From: Marivibrio halodurans
GTDB taxonomy: Bacteria > Pseudomonadota > Alphaproteobacteria > UBA8366 > Aestuariispiraceae
Assembly: GCF_017963645.1 (NCBI RefSeq)
Contig: NZ_JAGMWN010000007.1
Coordinates: 94,326 to 158,325, forward strand
Direction: 5' to 3'
DNA length: 64,000 nt
The translations under genes were made by a program, and so were the position numbers. Positions 26,135 to 35,378 of this stretch are shown here, piece by piece (position 1 is the first letter of the stretch; each line of letters begins with the position of its first letter). A model generated the notes under the pieces. It saw nothing but the letters and a program-made list of their open reading frames with translations. It had not been told where the DNA came from and searched no databases.

Positions 26135-27096
26135 CAGCCGAGACCGTATCCCGACCGGCCCTCGACGCCGCGATGGAACTGCAGATAGGCGACATATTCC
26201 AGCGGGTCCTTCGGCTTCACCAGCGCGCCGGGCGGGCAGTTCAGCCAGTCATAAAGCCGCGTCAGCAGGAAGCGCATGGCCGCCCCCCGGCACAGGATCG
26301 GCAAGGCCTCCAGTTCGGCCGCCGTCATCGGCCGTTCTCCGGTATAGGCGTCGAGGAACTGCCGCGCCTTGGTGATGTTGAAGCTGCGATCGCGTTCGAA
26401 GCACCAGGCATTGAGGCAGATGGCCAGATCGTAGGCGAGGAAATCGTTGCAGGCGAAGTAGAAGTCGATCAACCCCGACAGCCGGTCCCCCATGAAGAAG
26501 ACATTGTCGGGGAAGAGATCGGCATGGATCAGCCCTTCCGGCAGGCCCGTTGGCCAATCCGCCTCCAACGCGTCGAGCTCGTCCTCGATCAGCGGGCCGA
26601 GATTGGGGTCGACCTCGTGCGCGCGCTCCGCCGACATCTCGTAGAGCGGGCGCCAACCGTCGGGGCCGAGCGCGTTCGCGCGATAGAGCGGGAAATCGGC
26701 GCCGGCCGCGTGGAAGTGGGCGAGACCCTGGCCCAGTTCGGCGCAATGCACGCCCCGGACCTTGCGGGTCCACATGCCCTCCAGGAAGGTGATGATCGCC
26801 GCCGGGCGGCCGGCGAGCCGCCGCAAAGCTTCTCCGTCGCGGCCGCGCAGGGGCTCGGGGCACGGGATGTCGCGCGAGGACAGATGGTCCATCAGGCCGA
26901 GGAAGAAGGGCAGATCCTCCTCCCGCACGCGTTTCTCGTAGAGGGTCAGGATGTAACTGTCCCGCGTGGTACGGATCAGATAGTTGGAATTCTCGACCCC
27001 TTCCGCGATGCCCTTCGCCGAGACCAGATCGCCGATATCATATTCCGCGATGAAGGAACGCATCTCCTCGTCGGAGACTTCCGTGTAGACCGCCAT
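26134..27096 (-). CDS. thrB: Homoserine kinase, type II
   Basis: A 320-residue kinase that phosphorylates homoserine in threonine synthesis. It belongs to the aminoglycoside-phosphotransferase-like (type II) group rather than the GHMP group of E. coli. Catalytic features are [29 protein letters not shown], with the HxDxxxxN loop and the following IDFxF metal site. The N-terminal [41 protein letters not shown] is the standard start of the family. It sits 36 bases after ispH and overlaps rnhA, a housekeeping operon. Confidence 0.95.
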   Translation of the reverse strand: MAVYTEVSDEEMRSFIAEYDIGDLVSAKGIAEGVENSNYLIRTTRDSYILTLYEKRVREEDLPFFLGLMDHLSSRDIPCPEPLRGRDGEALRRLAGRPAAIITFLEGMWTRKVRGVHCAELGQGLAHFHAAGADFPLYRANALGPDGWRPLYEMSAERAHEVDPNLGPLIEDELDALEADWPTGLPEGLIHADLFPDNVFFMGDRLSGLIDFYFACNDFLAYDLAICLNAWCFERDRSFNITKARQFLDAYTGERPMTAAELEALPILCRGAAMRFLLTRLYDWLNCPPGALVKPKDPLEYVAYLQFHRGVEGRSGYGLG

Positions 27097-27132
27097 GCCC
27101 TGCCGCGCCCGCCCTTGATGTTCGCCGTTCCG

Positions 27133-28176
27133 TCAGGCCACCAACGCGCGCGGCAGCTTGAATTCGATGGTTTCGACCGCCGTGACGACCTCCTCGATCG
27201 TCACGTCGTAATGCGCCCGACAGGCCTCGATCACCTCCTCCACCAGCACCTCGGGCGCGGACGCGCCGGCGGTGAGGCCGAGGGTGCGAACCCCGGCGAG
27301 CCCGCGCCAATCGATATCGTGGGCGCGTTGGATCAGATGGGCGTTATCGACGCCCTGGTCCCGGGCGACATCGACCAGCCGGTTCGAGTTGGAACTGTTC
27401 GGCGCGCCGAGGACGAGAACCGCGTCCGCGCGCTCCGCGATGGCGCGGGTCGATTTCTGCCGGTTGGTCGTGGCGTAGCAGATATCCTCCTGCTTCGGGC
27501 CGGCGATCTCCGGGAAGCGCGCCTTCAGGGCGGCGATGGAGGCGGCCGCCTCGTCGACGGACAGGGTCGTCTGCGTGGCGTAGGCAAGCGGCGTGTCCGC
27601 CGCGACCTCCAGCGTCGCGACGTCCGACGGTTTCTCGACCAGCAGGATCGCGCCGTCGGGCAACTGGCCCATCGTGCCTTCCACCTCCGGATGGCCGGCA
27701 TGGCCGATCAGCACGACGGTGCGGCCATTGGCATGATGGCGTTCGACCTCGCGGTGAACCTTGCTGACCAGCGGGCAGGTCGCGTCGACATAGATCATGT
27801 TGCGCCGACGCGCCTCGTCCGGCACGTGCTTCGGGACGCCATGGGCGGAGAAGACGATCGGCCGATCGGTTGGCGCGTCCTCGACCTCGTCGACGAAGAC
27901 GGCGCCCTTGGCTTCCAGGTTCTCGACCACGAAGCGGTTATGGACGATCTCGTGCCGCACATAGACGGGCGGACCAAACCGCTCCAGCGCCTTCTCGACG
28001 ATCAGGATCGCGCGATCGACGCCCGCGCAGAACCCGCGCGGCCCGGCCAGCAGGATGGTGAGCGGCGGCTTTTCCCCGGAAGGGCGCCCCGGGGCGTTCC
28101 CACGGGCCTTTTCCGGGGACCTCATAGGACCGTCTTCCCGCGCGTTCCGCGAAGCAATGGCCTGATCGTCGGTCAT
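27133..28176 (-). CDS. ispH: 4-hydroxy-3-methylbut-2-enyl diphosphate reductase
   Basis: The last enzyme of the non-mevalonate isoprenoid pathway, converting HMBPP to IPP and DMAPP with an iron-sulfur cluster. The three cluster cysteines are visible: [25 protein letters not shown] and [11 protein letters not shown]. The conserved [15 protein letters not shown] and [19 protein letters not shown] segments complete the family pattern. The first about 37 residues are polar and vary in homologues; the ATG at 28125 with GGGAAGA upstream is an alternative start. First gene of the ispH-thrB-rnhA cluster. Confidence 0.96.
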   Translation of the reverse strand: MTDDQAIASRNAREDGPMRSPEKARGNAPGRPSGEKPPLTILLAGPRGFCAGVDRAILIVEKALERFGPPVYVRHEIVHNRFVVENLEAKGAVFVDEVEDAPTDRPIVFSAHGVPKHVPDEARRRNMIYVDATCPLVSKVHREVERHHANGRTVVLIGHAGHPEVEGTMGQLPDGAILLVEKPSDVATLEVAADTPLAYATQTTLSVDEAAASIAALKARFPEIAGPKQEDICYATTNRQKSTRAIAERADAVLVLGAPNSSNSNRLVDVARDQGVDNAHLIQRAHDIDWRGLAGVRTLGLTAGASAPEVLVEEVIEACRAHYDVTIEEVVTAVETIEFKLPRALVA

Positions 28177-28267
28177 CCGTGCCTATCCATATCCGAAAGG
28201 GCCCATATCCAATTTGGCCGGTTCCCGCCCGGAACCCGCCCATTGGTGACCCGAAGCACGGGCAACG

Positions 28268-28765
28268 TCAACCGATGACGGCATTCTCCCGGGGCGGGGC
28301 GAGGGTGACGATCACCGTCTCCTCCGTATCGCCTTCCGAGAAGGTGATATAGTCGCTGAAGAGGCAGCCGACGATCTGCCGCACGACGTCCCGCTCAATA
28401 AGCGGGGTGAAGGCGCATTCGATTCGACAGGTCACGTTCCGTTCGCGCAGATGAACCGTCCGGCGCATGGCGACGCGGTGCCGTTCGGCGATGGCGCCGT
28501 CATAGGCGGCGGTGACCGTGTGCGTATCGGGGCCGTGGATGATCCGGCGCAAATCGACACCCCGCAGGTCCCGCCCGAAGGTGTGTCGAAGCCGGTCACC
28601 CGTCAGCCGCACGATCAGGCCCGGGCCGTCCACGTCCAGAAGATAGAGATAGGGCCACAGCCGGGGCGGCACATCGGCGACGTCGAAAGCCGCGACGGTA
28701 CCGGGGACGGCGTCGAGGAAACACGATAATTCAGACTGCTTCGTGAACCCGTCGAGCGTCATCAT
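28268..28765 (-). CDS. PAS-domain protein of the Rhodospirillales type (PAS_5)
   Basis: A 165-residue protein with one PAS-like fold and no output domain. Sequence such as PPRLWPYLYLLDVDGPGLIVRLTGDRLRHTFGRDLRGVDLRRIIHGPDTHTV is the typical start of PAS_5 proteins, which are found in many copies in Rhodospirillales genomes and are of unknown function. It might sense a ligand or take part in a two-component network through protein contact. It is divergent from the fecI iron operon and shares its 227-base upstream region, including a Fur box that could affect both directions. Confidence 0.75.
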   Translation of the reverse strand: MMTLDGFTKQSELSCFLDAVPGTVAAFDVADVPPRLWPYLYLLDVDGPGLIVRLTGDRLRHTFGRDLRGVDLRRIIHGPDTHTVTAAYDGAIAERHRVAMRRTVHLRERNVTCRIECAFTPLIERDVVRQIVGCLFSDYITFSEGDTEETVIVTLAPPRENAVIG

Positions 28766-28887
28766 CGATCCCCGGATTGTCGAAACCTAGCCTTAAGTAC
28801 CATTAATGCACGGCTATGAATAGATTGAAGAATCCGCACTCGTTTTACGGGTTTCACGCTCGGTGGGATGTGGTAAGTCTTTATGTT

Positions 28888-28906
28888 GATATTGATAATC
28901 ATTTTC
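28888..28906. promoter_or_regulatory. Fur box upstream of fecI
   Basis: GATATTGATAATCATTTTC at 28888-28906 matches the classical 19-bp Fur consensus GATAATGATAATCATTATC at 17 positions. It lies about 87 bases before the fecI start in an AT-rich patch of an otherwise GC-rich region. This strongly suggests iron repression of the sigma-factor operon. Confidence 0.75.
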
Positions 28907-28992
28907 ATCTTGAGTAGTGTCGGACTTGGAACGAAGCCAGATGACATGGCGATCCGGGGAGCTGCCTGACGATGCGGGGGTAGTACGAACAG

Positions 28993-29505
28993 GTGAGCGA
29001 GAATGCCGGCAAACTGGAGCTGTATCTCAGATACCGCGCGTCCCTGATCGACTATGCGACGCCGATTGTCGGCTCCCGCTCCTGGGCGGAGGATCTCGTT
29101 CAGGAGGCGTATTTTCGATTCATGCCCCAGGACGGCGCGGATCGTCCGGTTGATCAACCCGTGGCTTATCTCTATCGGATCGTACGCAATCTGGCCCTGG
29201 ACTGGCGGCGCCGGACGATCGCGGAGGATCAGCGCGACAAGGCTTTTCGGAGCGTCAGCGACCCTCACCCGATGGTTCCCTCTCCCGAGGACCGGGCGCT
29301 CTACAGCGATGAGCTGGCCGAGGTTGATCGCGCTCTTTCAGAATTACCGGACAAGATGCGGCTGGCCTTCGAGATGCATCGTCTCGGCGAGGCTCCGTTG
29401 CGGGAGATCGCGGAGCGCCTCGATATCTCCGTCGCGACGGCGGGTCGTTGGACCCAGCAGGCGCATGCCCATATCGCGCGGCGTCTGCGCGATTCCGAAT
29501 CATGA
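28993..29505 (+). CDS. FecI-type ECF sigma factor
   Basis: A 170-residue extracytoplasmic-function sigma factor. Region 2 is seen in DYATPIVGSRSWAEDLVQEAYFRFMPQD and YLYRIVRNLALDWRRR, and region 4 in LSELPDKMRLAFEMHRLGEAPLREIAERLDISVATAGRWTQQAHAHI. FecI-type factors direct transcription of iron-siderophore uptake genes after the outer-membrane receptor signals through FecR. The start used is GTG at 28993. The gene is followed by the FecR sensor and TonB receptor genes, the usual order, and preceded by a Fur box. Confidence 0.92.
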   Translation: MSENAGKLELYLRYRASLIDYATPIVGSRSWAEDLVQEAYFRFMPQDGADRPVDQPVAYLYRIVRNLALDWRRRTIAEDQRDKAFRSVSDPHPMVPSPEDRALYSDELAEVDRALSELPDKMRLAFEMHRLGEAPLREIAERLDISVATAGRWTQQAHAHIARRLRDSES

Positions 29506-29623
29506 TTATTTTATGCACCCCGGTGAGAAATTCGTCACCGCGCTTCGTCTCTTGGATTAGCGGCAAACCGTCGATCTTCACGAATAAGCACACCATCATT
29601 GCGAGCCCCATCGAGTGCGAGAG

Positions 29624-30706
29624 ATGAACGAGACCGCCGGACCGTTTCCCAACGACGATGCGATCGACGAGGCGACGGCATGGTTCCATCGCCTGCGGGA
29701 GGCCGCCGACGATGTTGAGGTGTCCGCCGGTTTCCAGCGGTGGATCGAACGGGACGAAGCCAATGCCGAGGCTTGGCGTCTTGTTTCGCGGGCATGGCGT
29801 CTATCCGGCGATGCGGCCGAGGCCTCGGTGCGACCTCGGACCGCCGGCGATGGGCTCGATGGTGCCGGCCCGTCGGCTGACAGGGGGTGGGATGACACGG
29901 CGGGCGTTGGGATGCCGGCCGCGCGGCACGGGTGGAGGCGTGGGAATGGCCGCGCGCGCGGCCACTCCCGTCGGCGCGCGGCGCCGCGACGACGGACGGT
30001 GATCCGTGCGGTGGCGGCCGGTATCGCCTGTCTCGCGGTCGTCCTGGCCGCGCCGTCGATGATGCGGGATATCCTTTCGGACGTCAGTACCGCCGTCGGC
30101 GAGACCCGCACCGTCGCGCTTTCGGATGGGTCGAACGTTCACCTCTCCGCGGACAGCGCCATCGCCCTCGATATGGGAGAGAGCGAACGATCCGTGCGGC
30201 TTGTCGAGGGGGAGGCTTTCTTTGACGTCGAGTCCGACCCCGACCGGCCCTTCCTTGTCCGGGCGGAGGATTTGACGGTGCGTGTAACCGGCACGGCCTT
30301 CGATGTGCGGGTGACGGCGCGCCGTTTCGTCGTCGCCGTCGCGGAAGGGTCGGTCGACGTCTCCCGGGATGCGGCCGCGCCGACCCGGCTTCGGCCGGGT
30401 CAAAGGCTATCGATCGACCGGACGACGGGCCATTCCTCGGTGACCTCGATCGATGTCGCGAACGTTGCCGCCTGGCGCAGCGGTCAGTTGATGGTGGAGG
30501 ACGCGCCGTTACTTGATGTGGTCGATGTCCTCCGACGCTATCACGACGGCATGATCCTGGTGGCGAGCACCGAGGCGGAGGCCAGGCATGTCACCGGCGT
30601 TTTCGACCTTACCCGGCCGGAACGGGCCCTGCGGACGCTGGTCGCCCCCTATGGCGCGGGTGTGCGCGCGGTGTCGGATCACTTCCTTCTTATGACCGAT
30701 TTCTAA
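29624..30706 (+). CDS. FecR-family transmembrane sensor (anti-sigma factor)
   Basis: About 360 residues. The cytoplasmic N-terminal part (DUF4880-type: DEATAWFHRLREAADDVEVSAGFQRWIERDEANAEAWRLVSRAW) holds the sigma factor; one membrane segment follows near residue 130-150 (AVAAGIACLAVVLAAPSMM); then comes the periplasmic FecR domain (VGETRTVALSDGSNVHLSADSAIAL...GEAFFDVESD), and a C-terminal STN-like region that contacts the receptor's signalling domain. Between the N-terminal domain and the helix is a long Arg/Gly-rich linker. The start is uncertain: ATG at 29624 or GTG at 29615. It is 118 bases after fecI. Confidence 0.9.
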   Translation: MNETAGPFPNDDAIDEATAWFHRLREAADDVEVSAGFQRWIERDEANAEAWRLVSRAWRLSGDAAEASVRPRTAGDGLDGAGPSADRGWDDTAGVGMPAARHGWRRGNGRARGHSRRRAAPRRRTVIRAVAAGIACLAVVLAAPSMMRDILSDVSTAVGETRTVALSDGSNVHLSADSAIALDMGESERSVRLVEGEAFFDVESDPDRPFLVRAEDLTVRVTGTAFDVRVTARRFVVAVAEGSVDVSRDAAAPTRLRPGQRLSIDRTTGHSSVTSIDVANVAAWRSGQLMVEDAPLLDVVDVLRRYHDGMILVASTEAEARHVTGVFDLTRPERALRTLVAPYGAGVRAVSDHFLLMTDF

Positions 30707-30723
30707 CCGGCGGGGGCCGCCGG
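30707..30723 (+). other. GC-rich hairpin between fecR and the receptor gene
   Basis: CCGGCGG at 30707-30713 and CCGCCGG at 30717-30723 form a perfect 7-bp stem with a GGG loop starting immediately after the fecR stop. No T-run follows. It could separate low expression of sensor from high expression of receptor, as a partial terminator or mRNA-end stabiliser. Confidence 0.45.
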
Positions 30724-30782
30724 ACCGGATTTATCGCATCGGCGTGAGAAAACCGCTGCCGAGCCTCGTCCCCTACAAAGAG

Positions 30783-30805
30783 ATGCGAATGCGAGCCAGT
30801 CGCAT
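30783..30805. promoter_or_regulatory. ATGCGA repeat upstream of the TonB-dependent receptor
   Basis: ATGCGA occurs directly repeated at 30783-30788 and 30789-30794, and TCGCAT at 30800-30805 forms an inverted repeat with the second copy (5-base spacer). It lies 31-53 bases before the receptor start at 30836, where a sigma-factor promoter or iron-responsive operator would be expected. It is a candidate operator or part of a FecI-type promoter. Confidence 0.4.
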
Positions 30806-30835
30806 GGTTGTCGCTTGTTGCGAGAGGGAGAGGTT

Positions 30836-33430
30836 ATGTTTGTTCGGGGAGAAACCAATAGGCGCCGGGCGCGCGCGCCGCGCAGTCTGGCGGGACCCGT
30901 GATACCGGGACGGATGTCGGTGTGGCTCTGCGCCGCGGCGGCGGTCGCGATCGCCGCCATGCCGCCGATGGGTGAGGCCCAGGCCGCCGATGCCGCGACA
31001 CTGACCGCCGGAGGCGGCGCGGCTACGGCGAAATTGGCTCAATCGGGCGAGGCGGTGCGCTTCGACATCCCGGGGCAGGGGCTGTCGGCGGCGTTGATGG
31101 CCTTCGGCCGTCAGTCCGGTTACCAGGTGTCGGTCGATCATGGCGCCCTGGCCGGTCTGACCTCCACGCCCGTATCGGGCGCTATGGCACCGGAAGCGGC
31201 GCTTACCCGTCTCCTGGAAGGGACGCCCGTTACCTGGCGTCTTGCCGACACGCGCAGCGTCGTGCTTACCCCCGCCGATGCGTCTGGCGACGGACCGATG
31301 CAGCTCGGCCCGATCAATGTCGAGGGGCGCAACATGTCCGGTGGAGAGACCGACTATCGCCCGCAGCCAAGTTCGGTCGGCACCAAGATGAACCTGCCGA
31401 TCCGACAGACGCCCTATACCGTCAATCAGGTCGATTCCGAACTGATGGAGGACCGCGGCGACACGACGGTCTACGATGCGTTGGAGAATATCGCCGGCGT
31501 CACGCATCAGAGCACGAATTCAGACACCGGATCGAACTTCGTGCGCAGCATTTTCGTGCGTGGCTTCGATATCGCCGGGGACGGTCCCATCCTGGTCAAC
31601 GGTCAGCGCTTCTACACCACCGGCACCAATTTCCGCAGCACCGCCAGCATGGAGCGGATCGATCTGCTGCGCGGGGCCGCGGGTATTTATTACGGTGCGT
31701 CCCAACCGGGCGGTGTCCTCAACTATGTCTATAAGAAGCCCCAGGCCGAGGCGGCCCAGAAGGTCAGCGTCCGGGGCGATTCCTTCGGCAGTTACGGCGG
31801 CACGGCCGATATTACCGGCGCGGTCAGCGAGGATGAAAGCCTGCGCGTCCGTCTGATCGCCGATTACGGCCGGGAGAAGGACAATGTCGAGGAGATCTAC
31901 GAGGAACCGAAGAGCCTGATGGGCGCGCTTCAGTGGGTGCCGAGCGAGGAGTTCGAGAGCACGTTCACCGTCGAGGCCCTCGACATCGACGGCGTCCCGC
32001 AGCGCTACGACAATATCCGCGTCAATGGTGAGTTGCTGCCGATCCAGGAGGATATCTTCTGGGGGCACGACAATGATTTCGTCGACGTCAAACAGTATAC
32101 GGCCATGCTGGAGAACAACTGGACGCCGTCCGATGCCTTCAATGTGCGGACCTATCTGGCCTATCAGACGACGGATCAGGAACACCAGACGACGCGCATC
32201 GGCGGCCGTGGGGGCGGAGCGCCCCTGGCCGATACGTCATTGCCGCGCACGGTGCATGTCGGTCAGTCGGAGGAGTATTCCATCTCCACCGGGTTCGACC
32301 TGAGCGGGCGCTTCGATACCGGCGATTTCGGTCATGATTGGCTGTTCGGCTACGGCTTCGCCTATGGCGAATCCGAAGGCGGGGTGGCCCAGTGCAGCAC
32401 GGGCGCGAATGCGGGCTCGGACTGCTTCCCCATACGCCCGACCTCTCAGTTCCCATTCGATCCGGTCCAGGGGGACTATGCCTATCAGAGTGACATATTC
32501 GACCTGATCGGCACGCAACGCGGCGGTGTCGGTTTCAGCGAGGCGCGCGACCACAATTTCTATGTTCAGGACATGGTGACGCTCCCGAACGAGGATACGA
32601 AGCTCCTCGCCGGTGTCGGCTATACCATCGCCGAGCGGGAAAGCTGGGACGAACCGAAAGGGGGAACCCGAACTCCGACCCAGATGATCGATGCGGCCCG
32701 GCCGACGCCCCGTCTCGCCCTGATCCACGATCTGGACCGGGTGACGACGGTTTATGCCAGCTATAATGAATCCTACTTCCCGCAACTCTACAGCAATCCG
32801 GATGGCGGCATTCTCGACGATCCCGAGATCGGCGTGCAGTACGAAGCCGGGTTCAAGCGTGATATGTTCGATGGCGATGCGCTCTTCACCCTTTCCCTCT
32901 TCCAGTTGGAGAAGGAGAACGTGCAGCGCAACGATCCGGCCTATGATCCGTCGCTCGGCTATCGGATTTCCGATGGCCTGCAGCGTTCCCGGGGGCTGGA
33001 GACGGAGCTTTCCGGCCGGGTCAACGACTGGTGGAAGGCGCATCTGGGCTATGCCTATCTGGCGACCGAAATCGTCGATGCGGATGCCAATGTCGGGCAG
33101 GATTTCGAGAATGTGTCGCGGCACAACCTGTCCCTCTGGAACAAGTTTCGGGTTCTCGGCGATCGGAGGAGCGGAGAGTTCAGCATCGGCGCGGGCCTGT
33201 CCGCCCACAGCCGCTCCGGCACCTTCAGTGGCGCGGAAAACCCGGGATATGGGATCGTCGATGTCGGTCTGTTCTATGAGCAGGATGTCGAGGACGGGCC
33301 GGCCCTGAACGCCGCGTTGCGCGTCGATAATCTGCTGGACAAGGATTATTTCGACCGCCGTTCCTACGGCAGTTCCGTCACCTATGGCGAGGAGCGGGTG
33401 GTCAGCTTCCGCCTCGGGGCGCGGTTCTGA
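30836..33430 (+). CDS. TonB-dependent siderophore receptor with N-terminal signalling domain
   Basis: An 864-residue outer-membrane receptor. A signal peptide (VWLCAAAAVAIAAMPPMGEAQA) is followed by an STN signalling domain, about residues 65-130 (VRFDIPGQGLSAALMAFGRQSGYQVSVDHGALAGL), the plug domain (LPIRQTPYTVNQVDSELMEDRGDTTVYDALENIAGVTHQ, LLRGAAGIYYGASQPGGVLNYVYKKP), then the 22-strand barrel ending with the outer-membrane signature VVSFRLGARF. It imports ferric siderophores with energy from TonB and signals to FecR/FecI. The ATG at 30836 is preceded by GAGGGAGAG. A TTG 21 bases upstream is in frame but less likely. Confidence 0.93.
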   Translation: MFVRGETNRRRARAPRSLAGPVIPGRMSVWLCAAAAVAIAAMPPMGEAQAADAATLTAGGGAATAKLAQSGEAVRFDIPGQGLSAALMAFGRQSGYQVSVDHGALAGLTSTPVSGAMAPEAALTRLLEGTPVTWRLADTRSVVLTPADASGDGPMQLGPINVEGRNMSGGETDYRPQPSSVGTKMNLPIRQTPYTVNQVDSELMEDRGDTTVYDALENIAGVTHQSTNSDTGSNFVRSIFVRGFDIAGDGPILVNGQRFYTTGTNFRSTASMERIDLLRGAAGIYYGASQPGGVLNYVYKKPQAEAAQKVSVRGDSFGSYGGTADITGAVSEDESLRVRLIADYGREKDNVEEIYEEPKSLMGALQWVPSEEFESTFTVEALDIDGVPQRYDNIRVNGELLPIQEDIFWGHDNDFVDVKQYTAMLENNWTPSDAFNVRTYLAYQTTDQEHQTTRIGGRGGGAPLADTSLPRTVHVGQSEEYSISTGFDLSGRFDTGDFGHDWLFGYGFAYGESEGGVAQCSTGANAGSDCFPIRPTSQFPFDPVQGDYAYQSDIFDLIGTQRGGVGFSEARDHNFYVQDMVTLPNEDTKLLAGVGYTIAERESWDEPKGGTRTPTQMIDAARPTPRLALIHDLDRVTTVYASYNESYFPQLYSNPDGGILDDPEIGVQYEAGFKRDMFDGDALFTLSLFQLEKENVQRNDPAYDPSLGYRISDGLQRSRGLETELSGRVNDWWKAHLGYAYLATEIVDADANVGQDFENVSRHNLSLWNKFRVLGDRRSGEFSIGAGLSAHSRSGTFSGAENPGYGIVDVGLFYEQDVEDGPALNAALRVDNLLDKDYFDRRSYGSSVTYGEERVVSFRLGARF

Positions 33431-33771
33431 TGGCGCAAGCGGCGCGCGGGGCGCGTGGACGGGCTCCGTCCCCGCGTTACCGTCTGGATGTCGCCTCGCG
33501 CGCGGTGGCGGGGATCGGGGGCGGATATGCGCTCTCGGTCCTCGTCACGCTTCTGTTGGCGCGGCTATTGCCCCTGGGGGCGGCGGACGCGGGCCTCGCG
33601 GCGACGATGGGCTCCTTCACGATCCATGCGATCGCGATCATCTGGGCTTTCTCCGTGCGGGGGCAGGCGCGGGTGTGGGGCGGTATCGCCGGGGCGGCGG
33701 CTCTGGCTGGCCTCCTGCTGATCGTCATCCATGAGATTGGCGGCGGGGCGCAAATGGGGGGCGGGCTATGA
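33430..33771 (+). CDS. DUF3649 small membrane protein (iron operon)
   Basis: A 113-residue protein with three hydrophobic segments (GIGGGYALSVLVTLLLARLLPL, TMGSFTIHAIAIIWAFS, GIAGAAALAGLLLIVIHEIG). It matches the DUF3649 family, which accompanies TonB-dependent receptors and PepSY membrane proteins. No function has been shown; a role in holding or assisting the ferric-siderophore reductase is a guess. Its start overlaps the receptor stop by one base and its stop overlaps the PepSY gene start by 4 bases, so translation is coupled along the operon. Confidence 0.8.
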   Translation: MAQAARGARGRAPSPRYRLDVASRAVAGIGGGYALSVLVTLLLARLLPLGAADAGLAATMGSFTIHAIAIIWAFSVRGQARVWGGIAGAAALAGLLLIVIHEIGGGAQMGGGL

Positions 33772-35378
33772 AGGGTGGCTTTCGCCAATCCATGGCCTGG
33801 TTGCATGCCTGGGTAGGAATCCTGCCGGGATGGTTGCTGTTCGCGGTCTTCCTGACCGGGACGATCGCCTTCTTCCGGACGGAGGTCACTTTCTGGATGC
33901 AGCCGGAACTGCATGCCTCTCAACCGGGGCCGGAGACGGCGGCGATGGCGATGGAGCGGCTGCGGACCCTGGCGCCCAATGCCGAAAGCTGGGTCGTCGG
34001 TCTGCCGGAGGAACGCTCCCCCACGCTCAGCCTCTCCTGGCGGGAGCCGGGCGCGCCGCCGGGCCGGCGTGGGTTGACCGGCACGGTGCTGGATGCGGGC
34101 AGCGGCGTGGAACTGCATCCCCGGGACACGGCGGGCGGTAACTTCCTCTATCGTTTCCATTACGAGCTTTATGCCCTGCCGCGCGATTGGGGACGCGCCA
34201 TCGTCGGAATCGCGACCATGGCGATGTTCGTCGCGATCCTGAGCGGGGTGATCACCCATCGGCGAATCTTCAAGGACTTCTTCACCTTCCGGCCGGCGAA
34301 GGGCGGGCAGCGATCCTGGCTGGATGGTCACAATGCGGCCGCCGTGCTGGGGCTGCCGTTCCATCTGATGATCACTTATTCGGGGCTGGTCCTCTTCATC
34401 TCGACACTGATGCCCTGGGCATTGGACGATGGGGGGCGCCATGGCAGGGGGGGCGCGCCGCCCGATGCGGAAACCACGGTGGAAAAACAACTGACGCCCG
34501 CCGACCTGCCCGAATTCGCCCCGATCGGTCCGGTCCTCGCGCAGGCGGAGGCGCTTTGGGGTATCCCGGCCGGGCGCATCATGGTGGAGGATCCCGCCGG
34601 CGCGGCGGTCATAACGCTGGCTCCCCGGCGCAATACCCGCCTTTCCGCGCATAGCGGCAGCGGGTCTATCGGCGTGGAGCGATTGCATTTCGACGGACGC
34701 AGCGGCCGCCTGATCGGCCGCGACGACAATATCGAGGAGTCCGCCGTCCAGGCGACCAACAATGTGCTGGGCAGCCTTCATCGTGCGCGCTTCGCGGATA
34801 CGACCATGCGGTGGCTGTTCTTCCTGGCCGGCGTCGCGGGAACCGCCATGGTGGGGACCGGCCTTATCCTGTGGACGGTCAAGCGCGCGAAGCAGCAGGC
34901 CCGCCCGGACGGCACCATACCCCGCCATATCGAGGTGATGGAGCGTCTCAACATCGCGGCCATCACCGGCCTGACCATCGCGGTCGGCGCCTATTTCGTC
35001 GCGAACCGCCTTTTGCCGGTGGATATGGCCGACCGGGCGGGATGGGAGATCCGCGTCTTCTTCGCCGTCTGGGCGGCCTTCATCCTGCACCCCTTCCTAC
35101 GGCCCCTGCGGGTCGGTTGGGTGGAGCAGCTTACCATCGCGGCGGGGCTTTTCGCGGCCATTCCGCTTCTCAACATGGCGGTGACGGGCAGTCATCTGTT
35201 CGTGACCCTGCCGGCGGGGAGCTGGATCGTGGCGGGTTTCGATCTGATCTGCCTTCTGACCGCGCTGGGGTTGGGGGCGACGGCCCTGAAGGTCGCGGGC
35301 CGCTGGCCGGTGGCGGCCGTCCGGCCGTCCGGCCGTGGGGCACGCGTGCGCCGGCGCGCGGTGGGGCGGGTGGAATGA
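33768..35378 (+). CDS. PepSY-associated transmembrane protein, probable ferric-siderophore reductase
   Basis: A 536-residue inner-membrane protein of the PepSY_TM family. Membrane segments are near residues 15-40 (AWVGILPGWLLFAVFLTGTIAFF), 145-165, 195-220, 345-370 and in the C-terminal third. Conserved histidines lie in or next to the helices (MAWLHAWVGI, GVITHRRIF, LPFHLMITYSG). Relatives such as FoxB and PiuB reduce siderophore-bound iron in the periplasm or inner membrane. The C-terminal extension with four more hydrophobic stretches is typical of the long forms found with DUF3649 and DUF3325. Start overlaps the DUF3649 gene. Confidence 0.87.
   Translation: MKGGFRQSMAWLHAWVGILPGWLLFAVFLTGTIAFFRTEVTFWMQPELHASQPGPETAAMAMERLRTLAPNAESWVVGLPEERSPTLSLSWREPGAPPGRRGLTGTVLDAGSGVELHPRDTAGGNFLYRFHYELYALPRDWGRAIVGIATMAMFVAILSGVITHRRIFKDFFTFRPAKGGQRSWLDGHNAAAVLGLPFHLMITYSGLVLFISTLMPWALDDGGRHGRGGAPPDAETTVEKQLTPADLPEFAPIGPVLAQAEALWGIPAGRIMVEDPAGAAVITLAPRRNTRLSAHSGSGSIGVERLHFDGRSGRLIGRDDNIEESAVQATNNVLGSLHRARFADTTMRWLFFLAGVAGTAMVGTGLILWTVKRAKQQARPDGTIPRHIEVMERLNIAAITGLTIAVGAYFVANRLLPVDMADRAGWEIRVFFAVWAAFILHPFLRPLRVGWVEQLTIAAGLFAAIPLLNMAVTGSHLFVTLPAGSWIVAGFDLICLLTALGLGATALKVAGRWPVAAVRPSGRGARVRRRAVGRVE

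Noticed and set aside
33477..35090. A 537-residue minus-strand open frame.
   Set aside because: It is antisense to the DUF3649 and PepSY genes, which are supported by translational coupling and family membership.
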